The notes below the pieces were generated by a model that had not been told where the DNA came from, ran no database searches, and was given only the letters and a program-made list of their open reading frames with translations. Positions 9,517 to 19,972 of a stretch of DNA of 29,663 bases are shown here, in pieces; the first letter of the stretch is position 1; each line of letters opens with the position of its first letter. Location of the stretch: NCBI GenBank assembly GCA_903772945.1, contig CAICTM010001422.1, positions 1-29,663 on the forward strand. Reading direction: 5' to 3'. A program made the position numbers and the translations under genes. The stretch comes from Seminavis robusta. Taxonomy: Eukaryota; Bacillariophyta; Bacillariophyceae; Naviculales; Naviculaceae.

Positions 9517-9931
9517 AGGAAAGAAAGATCCCGGGACGATGCGGTACCAGGTACGCGGATCTATTCTGTACCACTCGTTGAAACCCCAAAAGATCAAAAC
9601 ATTACCACTTGAAAAAAGTATAGGAACGAGAAAACCTTATCACCATAGTATATGTAGTCGTCATATTGATGCTCCAGTATTCGTTTCTTCTGACAATCCT
9701 CCCGCATTTCTAAGTTTGGTCCCACTCTATACTCCTACTCCCACATGCTGTTCTTTATCCAGACCTACCTCTCCATTGCCCTTGTAAGCCACTAATATTA
9801 TGTCTCAGCGGCTTTGCCCTCTGTTCTTCTTTGCGGGGAACGATCCGAGTTGAACATTTTACTGAGAATGACTTTCTATCATACGATAGCAACCAAAAGT
9901 AAGTGAATTTCTATCCCTGGCTTGCTATCTA
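9517..9931. other. Convergent 3' spacer, no gene seen
   Basis: These 415 bp separate the stop codons of the methyltransferase (+) and the second dioxygenase (-), so they hold both 3' ends. I see no RNA gene or convincing open frame. Confidence 0.6.
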
Positions 9932-11260
9932 TTATACAGCAGTATTCTGTGTTTGTTGTTGATTTCGTTGTTGTTGTTGTTTGGCAGGTGGTAGTTCTTG
10001 TTGAGCCTCGTGAAACCATCCACTAATGGCCCATCGTTCTCGGTCGAGCGTCGCCAATACTTCATGCGGGAGTGCCACGGAATCAAACATGACCAAGGTT
10101 CCTCCCGTGGGCGCAACATCTAGTATTCCCTCTCCGACGGTGGATGCCGTATTGGCTTTGAGATTGGTGTCCATAAAATCAGTCAATTTGGATTTGGGAG
10201 GTTCCAGATAATGGAATCGATCTCCCACGGCCGGATTTTGAATGAGGACATGTTGGACGACCCAGTCACCCGTCGATAGGAACAGGTAGGGATCGGCACT
10301 GAAATTTTCCGTCAGGTAGGTTGGTTTATTGTCCATACCGATAGTATACATGGCACAATTGCCGGCTTCTCCTTGTCGTCGTCCATCCAAAAAGACGGGT
10401 CGTTCGACGGGATCTTGTCGCGTGGGTGCCAACCATCCAATTTGCAAATCTCCATGACACGCTCCCACTTTGCCGACTTGTTTGGAGACTCGAGGATACG
10501 TTCGTAAACAACCCCCATCGCGTTTTGCATTCCAATCGGGTTCATTGAGATAAACCAACCAACTGAGCGATCGTCGGGTCGGTGCCGACCAACCCCGGAC
10601 CCCCTTGAGTTCTTCGTGATGTTCGTCGACGTGTCGTTTCAAAAAGGCGCCCGGTCCAAATCGCGTATAGGACAATTCGTGATTGTACATGCCATCCGGT
10701 AACGCGGCCATACCGGGACGATCCAATCCCACGGCCAATTCTTTGCGCAAGGTCGTCATGGTTGCTGTCAAATCCCGTCGTGCTTGACTATTATTGCCGA
10801 GTTGATCATTGACAAAGGGACCCAAGGATGCTTTCGAAGGAATGTAGGACGGACAGACACTGCGATCTTTGGAAACGTCGAATTGAGCCTTGTCTTTTTG
10901 ACCTTTGGATTGTCCGTAATTGGCCAATGCGTCGGTGATGAAATGACCGTCATCAAACAACGAGTGGGCGTCGCTGCGGAGGGTACGAATTTCTGCTGGT
11001 GACAAAAAATTGTCCACTTGGGCAATCCCTCCACGGTGGATTGTGTCAATCACAGAATCCGGCAAATTGGCAGCCACATGGAGCTCATGATGAGATGATG
11101 GAGCCGATTTTGTCGCTTGCGAATATCCACTATTACCAGTAGAGACAAAAGCAAATCCCTTGGTTGGAAGTAGCAGCGCAATGGCAAAGCCCAGCACCAA
11201 GCTAGTAGGCCAGCTAATGGCAAGTCCACCGCTCAGACGAGTTACTGGTGTCATTGTCAT
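9932..11260 (-). CDS. 2-oxoglutarate/Fe(II)-dependent dioxygenase, probably plastid-targeted
   Basis: A single exon encodes 442 residues from an ATG. Residues about 14-37 are a signal peptide (SLVLGFAIALLLPTKGFA) followed immediately by FVSTGNSGYS. This A|F junction with a Ser-rich start resembles the ASAFAP site used for import into diatom complex plastids. The oxygenase domain shows HVD at 210-212, the distal His399 in LPHEVLAT and Arg409 as the probable 2-oxoglutarate ligand. LSYTRFGPGAFLKRHVDEHH, WLVYLNEPDWN and GGCLRTYP are characteristic. Compared with the 4996-5967 protein, about 95 extra residues lie between GGCLR and the final strand (PTGGTLVMFD). The C-terminus is Gln-rich (about 427-437). 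A hydroxylase role is known for the family; the substrate is unknown. It is convergent with the methyltransferase gene, so shared promoter control is unlikely. Confidence 0.85.
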   Translation of the reverse strand: MTMTPVTRLSGGLAISWPTSLVLGFAIALLLPTKGFAFVSTGNSGYSQATKSAPSSHHELHVAANLPDSVIDTIHRGGIAQVDNFLSPAEIRTLRSDAHSLFDDGHFITDALANYGQSKGQKDKAQFDVSKDRSVCPSYIPSKASLGPFVNDQLGNNSQARRDLTATMTTLRKELAVGLDRPGMAALPDGMYNHELSYTRFGPGAFLKRHVDEHHEELKGVRGWSAPTRRSLSWLVYLNEPDWNAKRDGGCLRTYPRVSKQVGKVGACHGDLQIGWLAPTRQDPVERPVFLDGRRQGEAGNCAMYTIGMDNKPTYLTENFSADPYLFLSTGDWVVQHVLIQNPAVGDRFHYLEPPKSKLTDFMDTNLKANTASTVGEGILDVAPTGGTLVMFDSVALPHEVLATLDRERWAISGWFHEAQQELPPAKQQQQRNQQQTQNTAV

Positions 11261-13504
11261 GGTGGTTTGGCTTTGTTTCTTTTTGGTGCACGTGGATTGT
11301 CAATGGTGGCGCGGTGAAGGAGGAGAGCTCATTCGTGCCAAACGTATCTTTCGAAGTTGAAGTTGGGCCTGCACAGCTGTCCGCATCCTCCCACCGCCCT
11401 TCAGATTGAAACAATGCAGCCCCAGTGCACATGGGGGAATGGTTGGTAAATGAACTGTTTACTACTATCTATACTGGTAGCGGCTAGCTCGATTGTCATT
11501 TGTCACCTCTGGCTAGCTTACATTATTGGCATGTCTTTGGTGCCCCACTCAGTTGAAGTTTTGTACCTGGTAGTGTAGAAGTCCAACTTTTCTCACATGC
11601 CATATTGACAAACATGTTCCTTCTTGAGTCCACAAAAGGTCAGTAGTAATAATGAGGCCACCCCAGGTATTCACATCCTTTGTCAAAAAGTCATCAGTAG
11701 CCCAACAATAGGAACATGTTTGTCATGAAAACTTGTGACCTGCCTTGCCATGCAACATTCCACCCAGAGATGCCAGAGTACCTTGGAATTTGGTAGCCGC
11801 CAAAAAGTTGTCAATGTCAATACTTGATACATCCCAACTTGAATGTCTACCAGTGACTGATGAAGAATTAGGTTGGGTTAATTGTCAGAGGACGAAGCAC
11901 CAGCCTCATTCAGTGTAGTCTCAACACTCCTGTGACTTGGTGACACGCTTGGCTCATTGCTTGGCAACATGATACGAGGCAGAGAGACTGCTAGACTGAC
12001 CTGTTGGAAGGAAATCGGAACACTTGGTGGAGGTGTGCTTCAAATCTTGCTGGGAGAAAAGAAACAGGGTGCTGTATAGTCTAAGCATTTCATTCAGAAA
12101 AGAACTTGATTGGAGTTTGATTGCAGAGAGGGCACTCACTGTTGGCAGAGACAATGATAGATGAAGCATTCACCAGCTTCCTTGTACTACTAGCTAGTCA
12201 ATAATAAAGCAATTCTTCATCATTTTTATCCCCAATCAACTGAATTCATTCCAGCCCATGATCCAGTCTCCAGCTGAAAGCCCACTGCAGAAAGCCCTGG
12301 CTAGAAAAGCAAGCGCGAAGAGAAACCAGTTCCAGGAGCAACGTTCGGCTCGAGGAGCAATATTACCTAGTTCCCTGGCTCCAGGGTGACCCTTCTTCAC
12401 TGAGCCAGTCAGCGGTAGTACCGGTGGCCTAGTGTGGCCAGAGTGCTAGAGTGCCTAGAGTGGAGCTCCACGAATACCAAAGAATGGCCCATTGAATGGA
12501 TATGTATGTGTAGCCTGGCCCCTCGCAGCCCGGCTGCGGTAGATAGCTAACTTCCTGACTTCATCTGGTACCTACAGGTAATAGAAGACGTTGCTTCGGG
12601 TGCTTCTTCCATCTTGCTTCCCAGCAACTTTATCAGTTTAGCTATTCGGGTCGAGTCGAGTCCAGTCAGGTACATACCGTTTAGCTATCTTTAGCTACGA
12701 ATTCAATTGGCTGAGATGCAATGCTCTGGTCTGGAAGCAAGCTGGAGTGCTCTCCTCGCTGCTCCACCCAGGTTGCGATCCTTTAGTAGTACTCCTGTAC
12801 ATTGCCACATTGCCGCAGAGATAGATGCCAACCCTTGCTTGCTTTCCACCAGATGGCTTTGCTTTGGAGCTGCTATCTCATGTATCTGACCGTACTGTAA
12901 TCTACAAAAGATGCAAAGCAAAAACAAGCCTCGAGATCTTGGGCATCTAAAAGCTAACCGTTGGTTCGTTTGCGCTGCGGGGCTTATCATAACTGGTTGT
13001 GGAGGTATCTTGTGTTTACATAAGAGTAACATTTTTGGGTTGATCTTTATGATTAGAGTTGCGTTCGTTAAAAGCCTCATCAATAACTCATTGTTGTGTT
13101 CTGTAAGGTGCACAAGTTCACTTGAGAAGATTGCGTCTAAGTATTCAGCAATAATGATTGAGTGATGGTAATAATCTGAGTGATGAAAAGAATAGCCCTC
13201 AAGATTACATTAAATAAAACGAGGCACCCTGAACATTGCCGACTATCCCCGATTAGGGCATGATCTTGACTCACTGGAACAACACGGGAGATCGCAGCCG
13301 AATTCGAAGAGAGACTTGCATCACATGGGAAGTGCGGAAGGGCTTTATTTTATCCAAGAGCAGCAGAACATCAACACTGCACTGCATAACCAAACAACAG
13401 TTACTCAACGTATCGCCGAAGTTACCCAGTCAAGCCTCAAATAAACTTGTAGCCAGTCAGTTGTATTCGTAGTGACCTCCATCCATCCATCTTTCCAATT
13501 CCTT
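11261..13504. other. 2.2-kb spacer without a recognisable gene
   Basis: Stops are frequent in all frames and the few open frames (for example 12703-13113 minus, 12911-13165 plus) have no recognisable domain and no supporting splice structure. No tRNA or rRNA signature was seen. The 5' region of the dioxygenase gene lies at the left end and that of the downstream Asn/Ser-rich gene at the right end. Confidence 0.5.
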
Positions 13505-15241
13505 ATGAGTCGAACCAACATGACAACGTTAGCGACAACAACAACACAACAGAATCATCGCAGCAACGCCAATTTGGATATGAGCATTGACTTGAGCATT
13601 GCCGATCTGGACAGCATCATGGCGACGACAACAGCTCCTTCCAAATCGAAATTGTTGGACGACACGTCCTCTCAAACAACTGCCACTGTGGAAGAGTCGT
13701 TCATCAATCATCAATCGTACGGTGACTTTATGAATCGCAGTACGCTCATCCGACCGTTGGCCATGAGCGACAACAGCTGTGACAATAATATTATGGGCAT
13801 GAGCAATAATAGCCGCGCCGGTGATCCTTCCATTGCCGACATTCAACAAGTCTTTGCCAGTCATACACGGATCCGTGCCATGAACAACAACAACAATAGT
13901 CGCTTCATGACAAATGACAGTAGTCGACGATCGACCATGACGGACAGTAGTCGTCGCAATGCCGCGAGCAGACGGGCCATGGCGTCGGCCATTCCCAAAC
14001 TTACGACTCCAACAGCAGCAGCAACAGCAGTAATGATGCAAGAGAGTTGCTGTAGTCTAGACAGTAGTGCGGCTCGCGTAGGATCACCACAAGAACAAGA
14101 CGACAACGACGAACGATTGGCCATGATGATGAAGGATCATTCGCATGGCGATGAAATGAGTCTGATGGACTTTGATACCGTCTGTTTTGCACCCGAGCCT
14201 GTTCCGAAAGATCATCGACGACGCAACGTTCCTTCCACACGACAGTGCACTACCAAGTACGCCAGAGGTTTGGGAACCTTTGCGTCCGTCGGAAGTCAAG
14301 CCATTCGAGCTGCTTCTACTACTACAAGTACTAGTACTACTCCGACTCCCTTGGCGGTGGTGACCAAGAACACCAACAAAAAGTTACTCGACGAAATCCA
14401 AAAGGCCAAGAAAAAGCAACCACCGGCCAAGCCACGACGTACCAGTAGTCGCAAGCAAATCGTGCCAACAACGGCCGAACAACAACACAAACAACAACCT
14501 CCGTCCACACGACGCCCTCGTCGTCGTCGATCCAAGAGTCCCGTCGCACGAACTGCTAGTAATCGCAGCAGTTCCAGTCGACGATCCAACAATAATAAAG
14601 AGAGAACAAGACGATCGTCGCGCGATCAGTCGCCACCTCCCTTGGCCCCATCGACGGTCAATGTCCGACGCGTCAAGTCCCACGATGAAACCAGTGGACG
14701 ACACTTGTTGCGCAAGTCAACACGGCCTTCTACGACTACTAGTAAACCCCGTCGGACCAAGAGTACCGATGCCATTCCTCCCCCGCCACTGGCCCGACGC
14801 ACCAGTCGTGCGGCTGTCCAAAAGTCCTTTCAAGAAGTCGCCATGACGATTGATCTCGGCAATTCCGATCATCATCCGGCCTTTGTCGACGACGATGACG
14901 ATGATGATAGCAGCAGCAATAACAACAATGACTGGCAAGAGTCGGTGCGATCCAATCTCCTGCTCGACATTCAACAAGTTGTCAAGGCCAAGGAAGATAC
15001 CAAGGCACGACGCAGTACCGTCATTGATTCGCTGTTGGACATGTTACTCGATGATATTGATACAACGAACAACAAAAAGACCGCCAACAAACCCAGGAAA
15101 CAACGACGAAACACTGCCATGCGCAGCAGCAGTCGACGTCAGGAGTCGTCCAACAACTCGGCCAGTACGGGAAGTAGCGCTGGTAGCAGTAATCGACGAC
15201 GGGCGGCGGCTAATGGTACTTCCAGAACCAAGTCGACCTGA
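13505..15241 (+). CDS. Large disordered Ser/Asn/Arg-rich protein, unknown function
   Basis: A single open frame encodes 578 residues from the ATG at 13505; the open frame extends 33 bp further upstream only through a GTG. The composition is dominated by Ser, Thr, Asn, Gln and Arg. An N-terminal segment has short amphipathic pieces (LDMSIDLSIADLDSIM, PSIADIQQVF). A basic middle has many RRxS and KPRRT motifs (about 290-450), followed by an acidic run of seven Asp near 470. A likely helical segment follows (about 482-540; LLLDIQQVV, STVIDSLLDMLLDDID) and then a basic Ser-rich tail. IQQVF and IQQVV may be two copies of one short motif. There is no signal peptide or membrane segment. Abundant basic-Ser motifs suggest phosphorylation and a nuclear or cytoskeletal role, but that is only inference. 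Confidence 0.7.
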   Translation: MSRTNMTTLATTTTQQNHRSNANLDMSIDLSIADLDSIMATTTAPSKSKLLDDTSSQTTATVEESFINHQSYGDFMNRSTLIRPLAMSDNSCDNNIMGMSNNSRAGDPSIADIQQVFASHTRIRAMNNNNNSRFMTNDSSRRSTMTDSSRRNAASRRAMASAIPKLTTPTAAATAVMMQESCCSLDSSAARVGSPQEQDDNDERLAMMMKDHSHGDEMSLMDFDTVCFAPEPVPKDHRRRNVPSTRQCTTKYARGLGTFASVGSQAIRAASTTTSTSTTPTPLAVVTKNTNKKLLDEIQKAKKKQPPAKPRRTSSRKQIVPTTAEQQHKQQPPSTRRPRRRRSKSPVARTASNRSSSSRRSNNNKERTRRSSRDQSPPPLAPSTVNVRRVKSHDETSGRHLLRKSTRPSTTTSKPRRTKSTDAIPPPPLARRTSRAAVQKSFQEVAMTIDLGNSDHHPAFVDDDDDDDSSSNNNNDWQESVRSNLLLDIQQVVKAKEDTKARRSTVIDSLLDMLLDDIDTTNNKKTANKPRKQRRNTAMRSSSRRQESSNNSASTGSSAGSSNRRRAAANGTSRTKST

Positions 15242-16717
15242 CACGACGGATGGAACTGACGGACGTTTCCAAACAGTAGACTATATTGCATAACACACAA
15301 AGAACAACACAAAAAGAGACACCCAACGACGAGGGCATGGACCAGTGGATGGGACATGATGCCAACGAACGTCGAATCAGCCTGCCTGTCTGCCTCTTTC
15401 CGTTCCATAATCACAACAAAATCCGAAACATAATACTACTAGACCATCGGAACAATACATACGTACATGCATACATACTAGAGTACATAGACTACTACCA
15501 GAAGTACATACTAGCTAGCTAGTACATCACGATTCCATGCTGATCGATTCAATTCGATTCGATTCGATTCTACTACATGTAGCTAGCTATTGCAAATGTG
15601 GATCTTTTAGTTACGATCTATCTATTTAGCTAGCTTGCTTGTTAGTTAGGAAAATACATGTTTCTTTCCATGGAGGCGGATGATGACACCGTGGCGTTGA
15701 TGCATCATCATCCTTGCTTGACACGGTTGGGTAAGGAAGCACCAAACAGCCAGGAAGGAGCAACTTCGCACCTACATCTCCGGTACCGGTAGGCTGGACT
15801 GTCACTTGCGTGGTACCGTAGCTATGCAGAGGATGCCTGGATGATCGCTCCACGCAGAAACCGAAACCTACTAGTACTGTCGGAGCTGAAGGCAAACCCC
15901 AATCCCAAAAAGGAAAGAAACACTTCATTTATTTTGTGAGCTCAAGAAGAATGGTCAAAACGGCATGCTGTTTGCAGGCTTTGCAACTGTTGCTGCTCTT
16001 CAAGCAAGGGGGACAAGAGACTTTCTACAATCGGAACATCGCTCTGAACTAACTGAACTTGCCATCCATCCCAATCCATGGGATGCATTTACTACTGCCT
16101 GCGAGCGGCAGCATCGCACAAGAGAATGCAACAATAAAGAAGTTTCATGAGATGCCCCCATCGCAGTGACTGCTTGCCCGAGTGATGCTGCAGGTCCAAT
16201 AAACAAAGAGAAGCCCAAGCTAGCTAGTAGATGCAAAGATGCAAACGATAGATAGCTTTGCCACTGGACCTGGACCAAGAAGGGGTCTCTTGGATCGAGT
16301 TCACGCAGGAGCCAAAAAACCTTGGATCTTTCGCATTCATTATGTACCACTCCTTGTGCCTGTTGCTGTTAGATGACCCTGCTAAGTCATACACTAAATC
16401 TCTCTGTTCTCTGGTGACTGTTGTGGCTTAATGGAGAATCTTGTCAAGAATCCCATTAAGTAATTGCTACCCAAGGATATCTAAACAAACCCCGCGCGTT
16501 GCCCCTTCGCTTGAAAACTGGTTAGACCCACAATATCCCTCACTTTTTGTCCAAGGTCCATCAATGGTTCAGATAGATATTCAGAAGAATGAATGAGGTC
16601 CCGTACCGGTAGCTACTAAAGCCGTAAAGGGCACCTTCCAGCAACGGATAGAAGTCATATCTTTTGCACACAAGCAGAGATAATTGCCCATTTTAAAAAA
16701 CAATTGTAAACAAAAAA
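15242..16717. other. 1.5-kb spacer with short simple repeats
   Basis: It contains (ATTCG)n at about 15546-15570, CTAGCTAG runs near 15510-15530 and 15580, and several TACCGGTA palindromes (near 15780 and 16605). No convincing gene was found. The minus frame at 15626-15928 has no recognisable domain. An A-rich stretch immediately precedes the next ATG. Confidence 0.5.
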
Positions 16718-18544
16718 ATGGTGAGACAAGGAGTCAAAACGGAAACCTCCATTAAGGATCTCAACTGTCTAGCAGTGAGCATGACCAAATCCAGTAGTAG
16801 GACCAAGAACCTTCACGACACTGCCAAAACACTCTCCACAGCCGGTCAATCGAGTCTCTCCAACAACAGTGGGAGCATCTTTGACTTTACCCCCATCAAC
16901 GGCGGTAGTTCTTCACGGCAAAACAAGATGAACCTCTCTGGCAGTACGTCGCTAATGATGGCAGATGATTCCAACAACTCGTCCTTTAGCGATTTGGCCA
17001 AGCAGTCCAGCCGGCAATCCTTCGAGTCGTCGTACTTTGGCTCGTCGTTCGATGCCAGTTTCACAGCCTCCAACTCGTCCTTGGAGTGGGCAGAAGATGA
17101 AGCATTTCCCAAGTCCAGCGCCACCGCGTCCACCACCACCACAACCAATAGCAGCACCCCTGACATTTCGGATTTTGTCGTCCTGTCAGCCTTTCAAATA
17201 ATAGAGCCCAGCAGTACTAACAGTGAAGCTCATCAACAAGAAGAAGGAGAAGCAGAAGAGGATGATGACGATGAGAGCCACTCGGAAGACGAAGCTTTCC
17301 AGGAGGAGGAGGACGACGACGAAGAGAGTGACGAAGAATATGAAGAAGAGTTCCCCGAGGTTGACTTTGATGACGAGGATATTACTCAGATGGCCCTGGC
17401 GGCAGAAGACGCCGAGCAATTCTTTGCGCCTTCACCACGTGATAGCGTCAAGAGAGGAGGAGAAAACCGAAGGCCCTCTTTGCAAAAGATCATCAAGCAA
17501 CCCACCACCCCCGCCAAGACTCTGGAGGAACAAGCGGCGGAAACGGCTCTTTGTCAACACTTGGCACGGAGTGGGATTGAAGTCAGCTCGCAACGACGAG
17601 GGCGAGCCCGTCAAAGAGGAAGCCTCATCAAGCACCAGCCGTCTCCCTTGCTAGCACGCGGAAACTCGAGCCGATCCAGCATGACCGAGAATGATGTCGA
17701 AGGTCTACGGCAACACTGTCGTCGATCCCTCAGTCGCGTGCGTACACCCAGCCGCACGCCCTCGGTCAGTGCTCACGGTCGCGCTCCTTCGTCCAGAGGG
17801 CGTCATTTGCAGCAGCATCATGTTGCTGCTGGCCGAGACCGCTCTGTGAGCCGCGATAGAAGCGCTGCCACTGCACCCGCTCCTTTGGAAATCAGGCTCG
17901 ACCGGCCACTGCTGGGCAAGGCACTTCTTGGTGACGATGACAGCGAGGAAGAAGAAGAAGCCGATCCCTGGGCATGTCCATGGATTGGCAACAAGGCCAA
18001 GCCGCCAGGTGCCATGGACCCTACCACCAAAGATTTTGAGGCACCAATCCCAGTGCTGTGCTTTATGAACGACTCGTCCCACCAAGACTCTGTCATGACA
18101 CCCGCCCAGCAGTCCCTTGCATCGACCAAGAGCAGAAGGAGGCACCGTGCGTCGATTAGGGAAAAGGGGCCGACTGCTGCGGCATCATCAAAGACAAAGT
18201 CGAGGCGATCCCTGAGACCAACCAAGTCTGCCGAACAGGAAAGGGGAACAGCTCGGACTCCTCGCTCCTCTAAGCGCGTGTCTCTCAAGGACTGTTCCGC
18301 ACGTTCCAACCCAGAACAGCGGACCCTGTCGTTAGAAGAGCGCCTAGGCAACCTCAAGGATGCGTCAGCTCGTTCCAATCCCGAGAGGAGCACTACCAGA
18401 CACAGTCGGGAGGAAGGAAGCAGAGGAACGAGCGGATCTGAAAAGAGACGTCCTAGTGACTCCAAACAAAAGCGTCATCGAAGCAAGGGCAAAGCGGCAA
18501 CGACCATACCGCCCCTCAGCGGCATGCAAGAAGGAAAACCGTAA
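16718..18544 (+). CDS. Large disordered acidic/SR-rich protein, unknown function
   Basis: A single open frame encodes 608 residues from an ATG that follows an A-rich leader. The N-terminal 170 residues are Ser/Asn/Thr-rich with spaced Phe (SIFDFTP, SSYFGSSFDASF). Residues about 173-230 are strongly acidic (runs of Glu and Asp). A predicted helix follows (ITQMALAAEDAEQFF). The remainder is basic with SR-like motifs (RRSLSRVRTPSRTPS). A short direct repeat, KDxSARSNPE, is found at 524-533 and 547-556 and is also visible in the DNA. There is no signal peptide or membrane segment. Its general build resembles the upstream gene on the same strand, but I see no clear sequence homology between them. 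The function is unknown. Confidence 0.7.
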   Translation: MVRQGVKTETSIKDLNCLAVSMTKSSSRTKNLHDTAKTLSTAGQSSLSNNSGSIFDFTPINGGSSSRQNKMNLSGSTSLMMADDSNNSSFSDLAKQSSRQSFESSYFGSSFDASFTASNSSLEWAEDEAFPKSSATASTTTTTNSSTPDISDFVVLSAFQIIEPSSTNSEAHQQEEGEAEEDDDDESHSEDEAFQEEEDDDEESDEEYEEEFPEVDFDDEDITQMALAAEDAEQFFAPSPRDSVKRGGENRRPSLQKIIKQPTTPAKTLEEQAAETALCQHLARSGIEVSSQRRGRARQRGSLIKHQPSPLLARGNSSRSSMTENDVEGLRQHCRRSLSRVRTPSRTPSVSAHGRAPSSRGRHLQQHHVAAGRDRSVSRDRSAATAPAPLEIRLDRPLLGKALLGDDDSEEEEEADPWACPWIGNKAKPPGAMDPTTKDFEAPIPVLCFMNDSSHQDSVMTPAQQSLASTKSRRRHRASIREKGPTAAASSKTKSRRSLRPTKSAEQERGTARTPRSSKRVSLKDCSARSNPEQRTLSLEERLGNLKDASARSNPERSTTRHSREEGSRGTSGSEKRRPSDSKQKRHRSKGKAATTIPPLSGMQEGKP

Positions 18545-18750
18545 GCCGGCGCAATCAACGAAGGAGACATTAGGTATAGAACAATTGACAGAAGATAGAC
18601 ACATGTATACCGGTAGCAATGATTTAGTCATCCAGCACCTTTTAGCCAATTTGCCCCAGCTAGCCAGCTAGCTACATATCAATGGTACTGGCAGAACGTC
18701 CCTTTTTTGCCTCGACCTGGCTCTTCCACCCCGACGAGGACCCGCCACAG

Positions 18751-19164
18751 TCACATGGCGTGCCAAGCTGATGCATCGTCGGCACCGTCCGTATCGATCC
18801 ATTCGCAGGGCAGTTCTATCTGCGGAAGAGTTGATGGCGCCGCCCGAAATATTTCAGCTCTCTTACGATGATCTGCTGGTCTCGTATCACGCTTGGTCAT
18901 CTTGGAACGAAAACCACCTTGGAGCTCAACCTTGGACGTTCGAGAGGAGTTACTGCCAACTTCTTGTTCTTGCGTTTCTTGATTGTCGTCACCACTTCCA
19001 GGCGATCCTGTGCCATGTCCCCCCTGCAGATAGTCACGAAGTTTTTGTTCACCGCCAAGTGTTTCCCATCGAATCACTGCCGGAGGGAGGGGTGCCTCCG
19101 TGCCCTGCTCCTTCGCAAAACGTGACGACTGTGGCGAAGTCTGCAACACTTGCCAAAAGTACAT
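18751..19164 (-). CDS. Hypothetical short protein, doubtful
   Basis: The minus-strand open frame from the ATG at 19164 encodes 137 residues, beginning MYFWQVLQTSPQSSRFAKEQ and ending WIDTDGADDASAWHAM. It has no recognisable domain. A plus-strand frame of similar length covers the same DNA, so at most one is real. A CTAACTCTAG sequence just upstream of the ATG could be an acceptor region, which would make this a terminal exon, but I found no matching upstream exon. Confidence 0.2.
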   Translation of the reverse strand: MYFWQVLQTSPQSSRFAKEQGTEAPLPPAVIRWETLGGEQKLRDYLQGGHGTGSPGSGDDNQETQEQEVGSNSSRTSKVELQGGFRSKMTKRDTRPADHRKRAEIFRAAPSTLPQIELPCEWIDTDGADDASAWHAM

Positions 19165-19382
19165 TCCTAGAGTTAGTTGATTGACTTGGTGTTGTGTTTG
19201 TTGAAAGTTTGCTACGTATGAGTGAGATTGGCCATCATGTTGCAACTGTTTCCTACTGTTCTTTCTTGGGTTACGACTTTCGAAGCACCAAGCATCGCTT
19301 GTCGGCAGACATGCTTGTTTCAGCTACGGTACTGGTAGGAACTTCCGCCTCCCCCAGAAAGTTTGATTGTATTGACGAGTCA

Positions 19383-19450
19383 CAGTCGACGAACTCGACT
19401 CGACTCGACTCGACGACTCGACTCGACTGAGGACTCGTCACTCGTCACTC
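19383..19450. repeat. (GACTC)n simple repeat
   Basis: ACTCG/GACTC units run from about 19383 to 19433, followed by GACTCGTCACTCGTCACTC. Related TCGAGTC motifs recur near 12650, 22500 and 23040, always outside genes. Confidence 0.8.
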
Positions 19451-19972
19451 TCACTGCAACACATTCGATTTCATGATTCGATTGAATCGATCTCTAATCA
19501 TTCTCCATAATAAAAAAGCAAAGCTGTGCACGTACCACGCGTGAATAATTCAATCTTATTTTTAAAATTCAGGCCCAATCGGCGAGAGTCGAGTCTCAAT
19601 CTCGAGTGGATACCGTACGGTACCGGCGCTGGTAGGACAGGTACGGACGGACCACTCTACTTTTTTAATTAAGCTAATCAGGCTGGTCTACTTCTCGATT
19701 CTCGATCTTCTCTGCTGGACTCAAAACTTGACAACTTCCAAGGAAGTTCGGTGTGACGCACTAGTACTGGATCTCTGCCACGTCTTTACTTTCACGTTCT
19801 ACTTCCAAAAATTATTTCACCCTTTGAAGTACTAGTACTACCTGGTAGTACAGTCGTAAGTGTTTTGGTCATGTTATCGGAGTACCGGTACTGGTACCGT
19901 GTTTTTGAAACTAGGTTTGGCTGATTTGTTGCGGAAGATCTCATGGAAGGATATTAAACTTCAAACCATACC

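Noticed and set aside
11845..11900. CTGATGA resembling a snoRNA C box
   Set aside because: No matching D box or terminal stem was found.
13472..13504. Upstream extension of the Asn/Ser-rich gene
   Set aside because: It begins with GTG; the first ATG is 13505.
13529..15244. Long minus-strand frames rich in Cys, Val and Leu opposite the Asn/Ser-rich gene
   Set aside because: These are antisense shadows of CAA/AAC/AGC-rich coding triplets.
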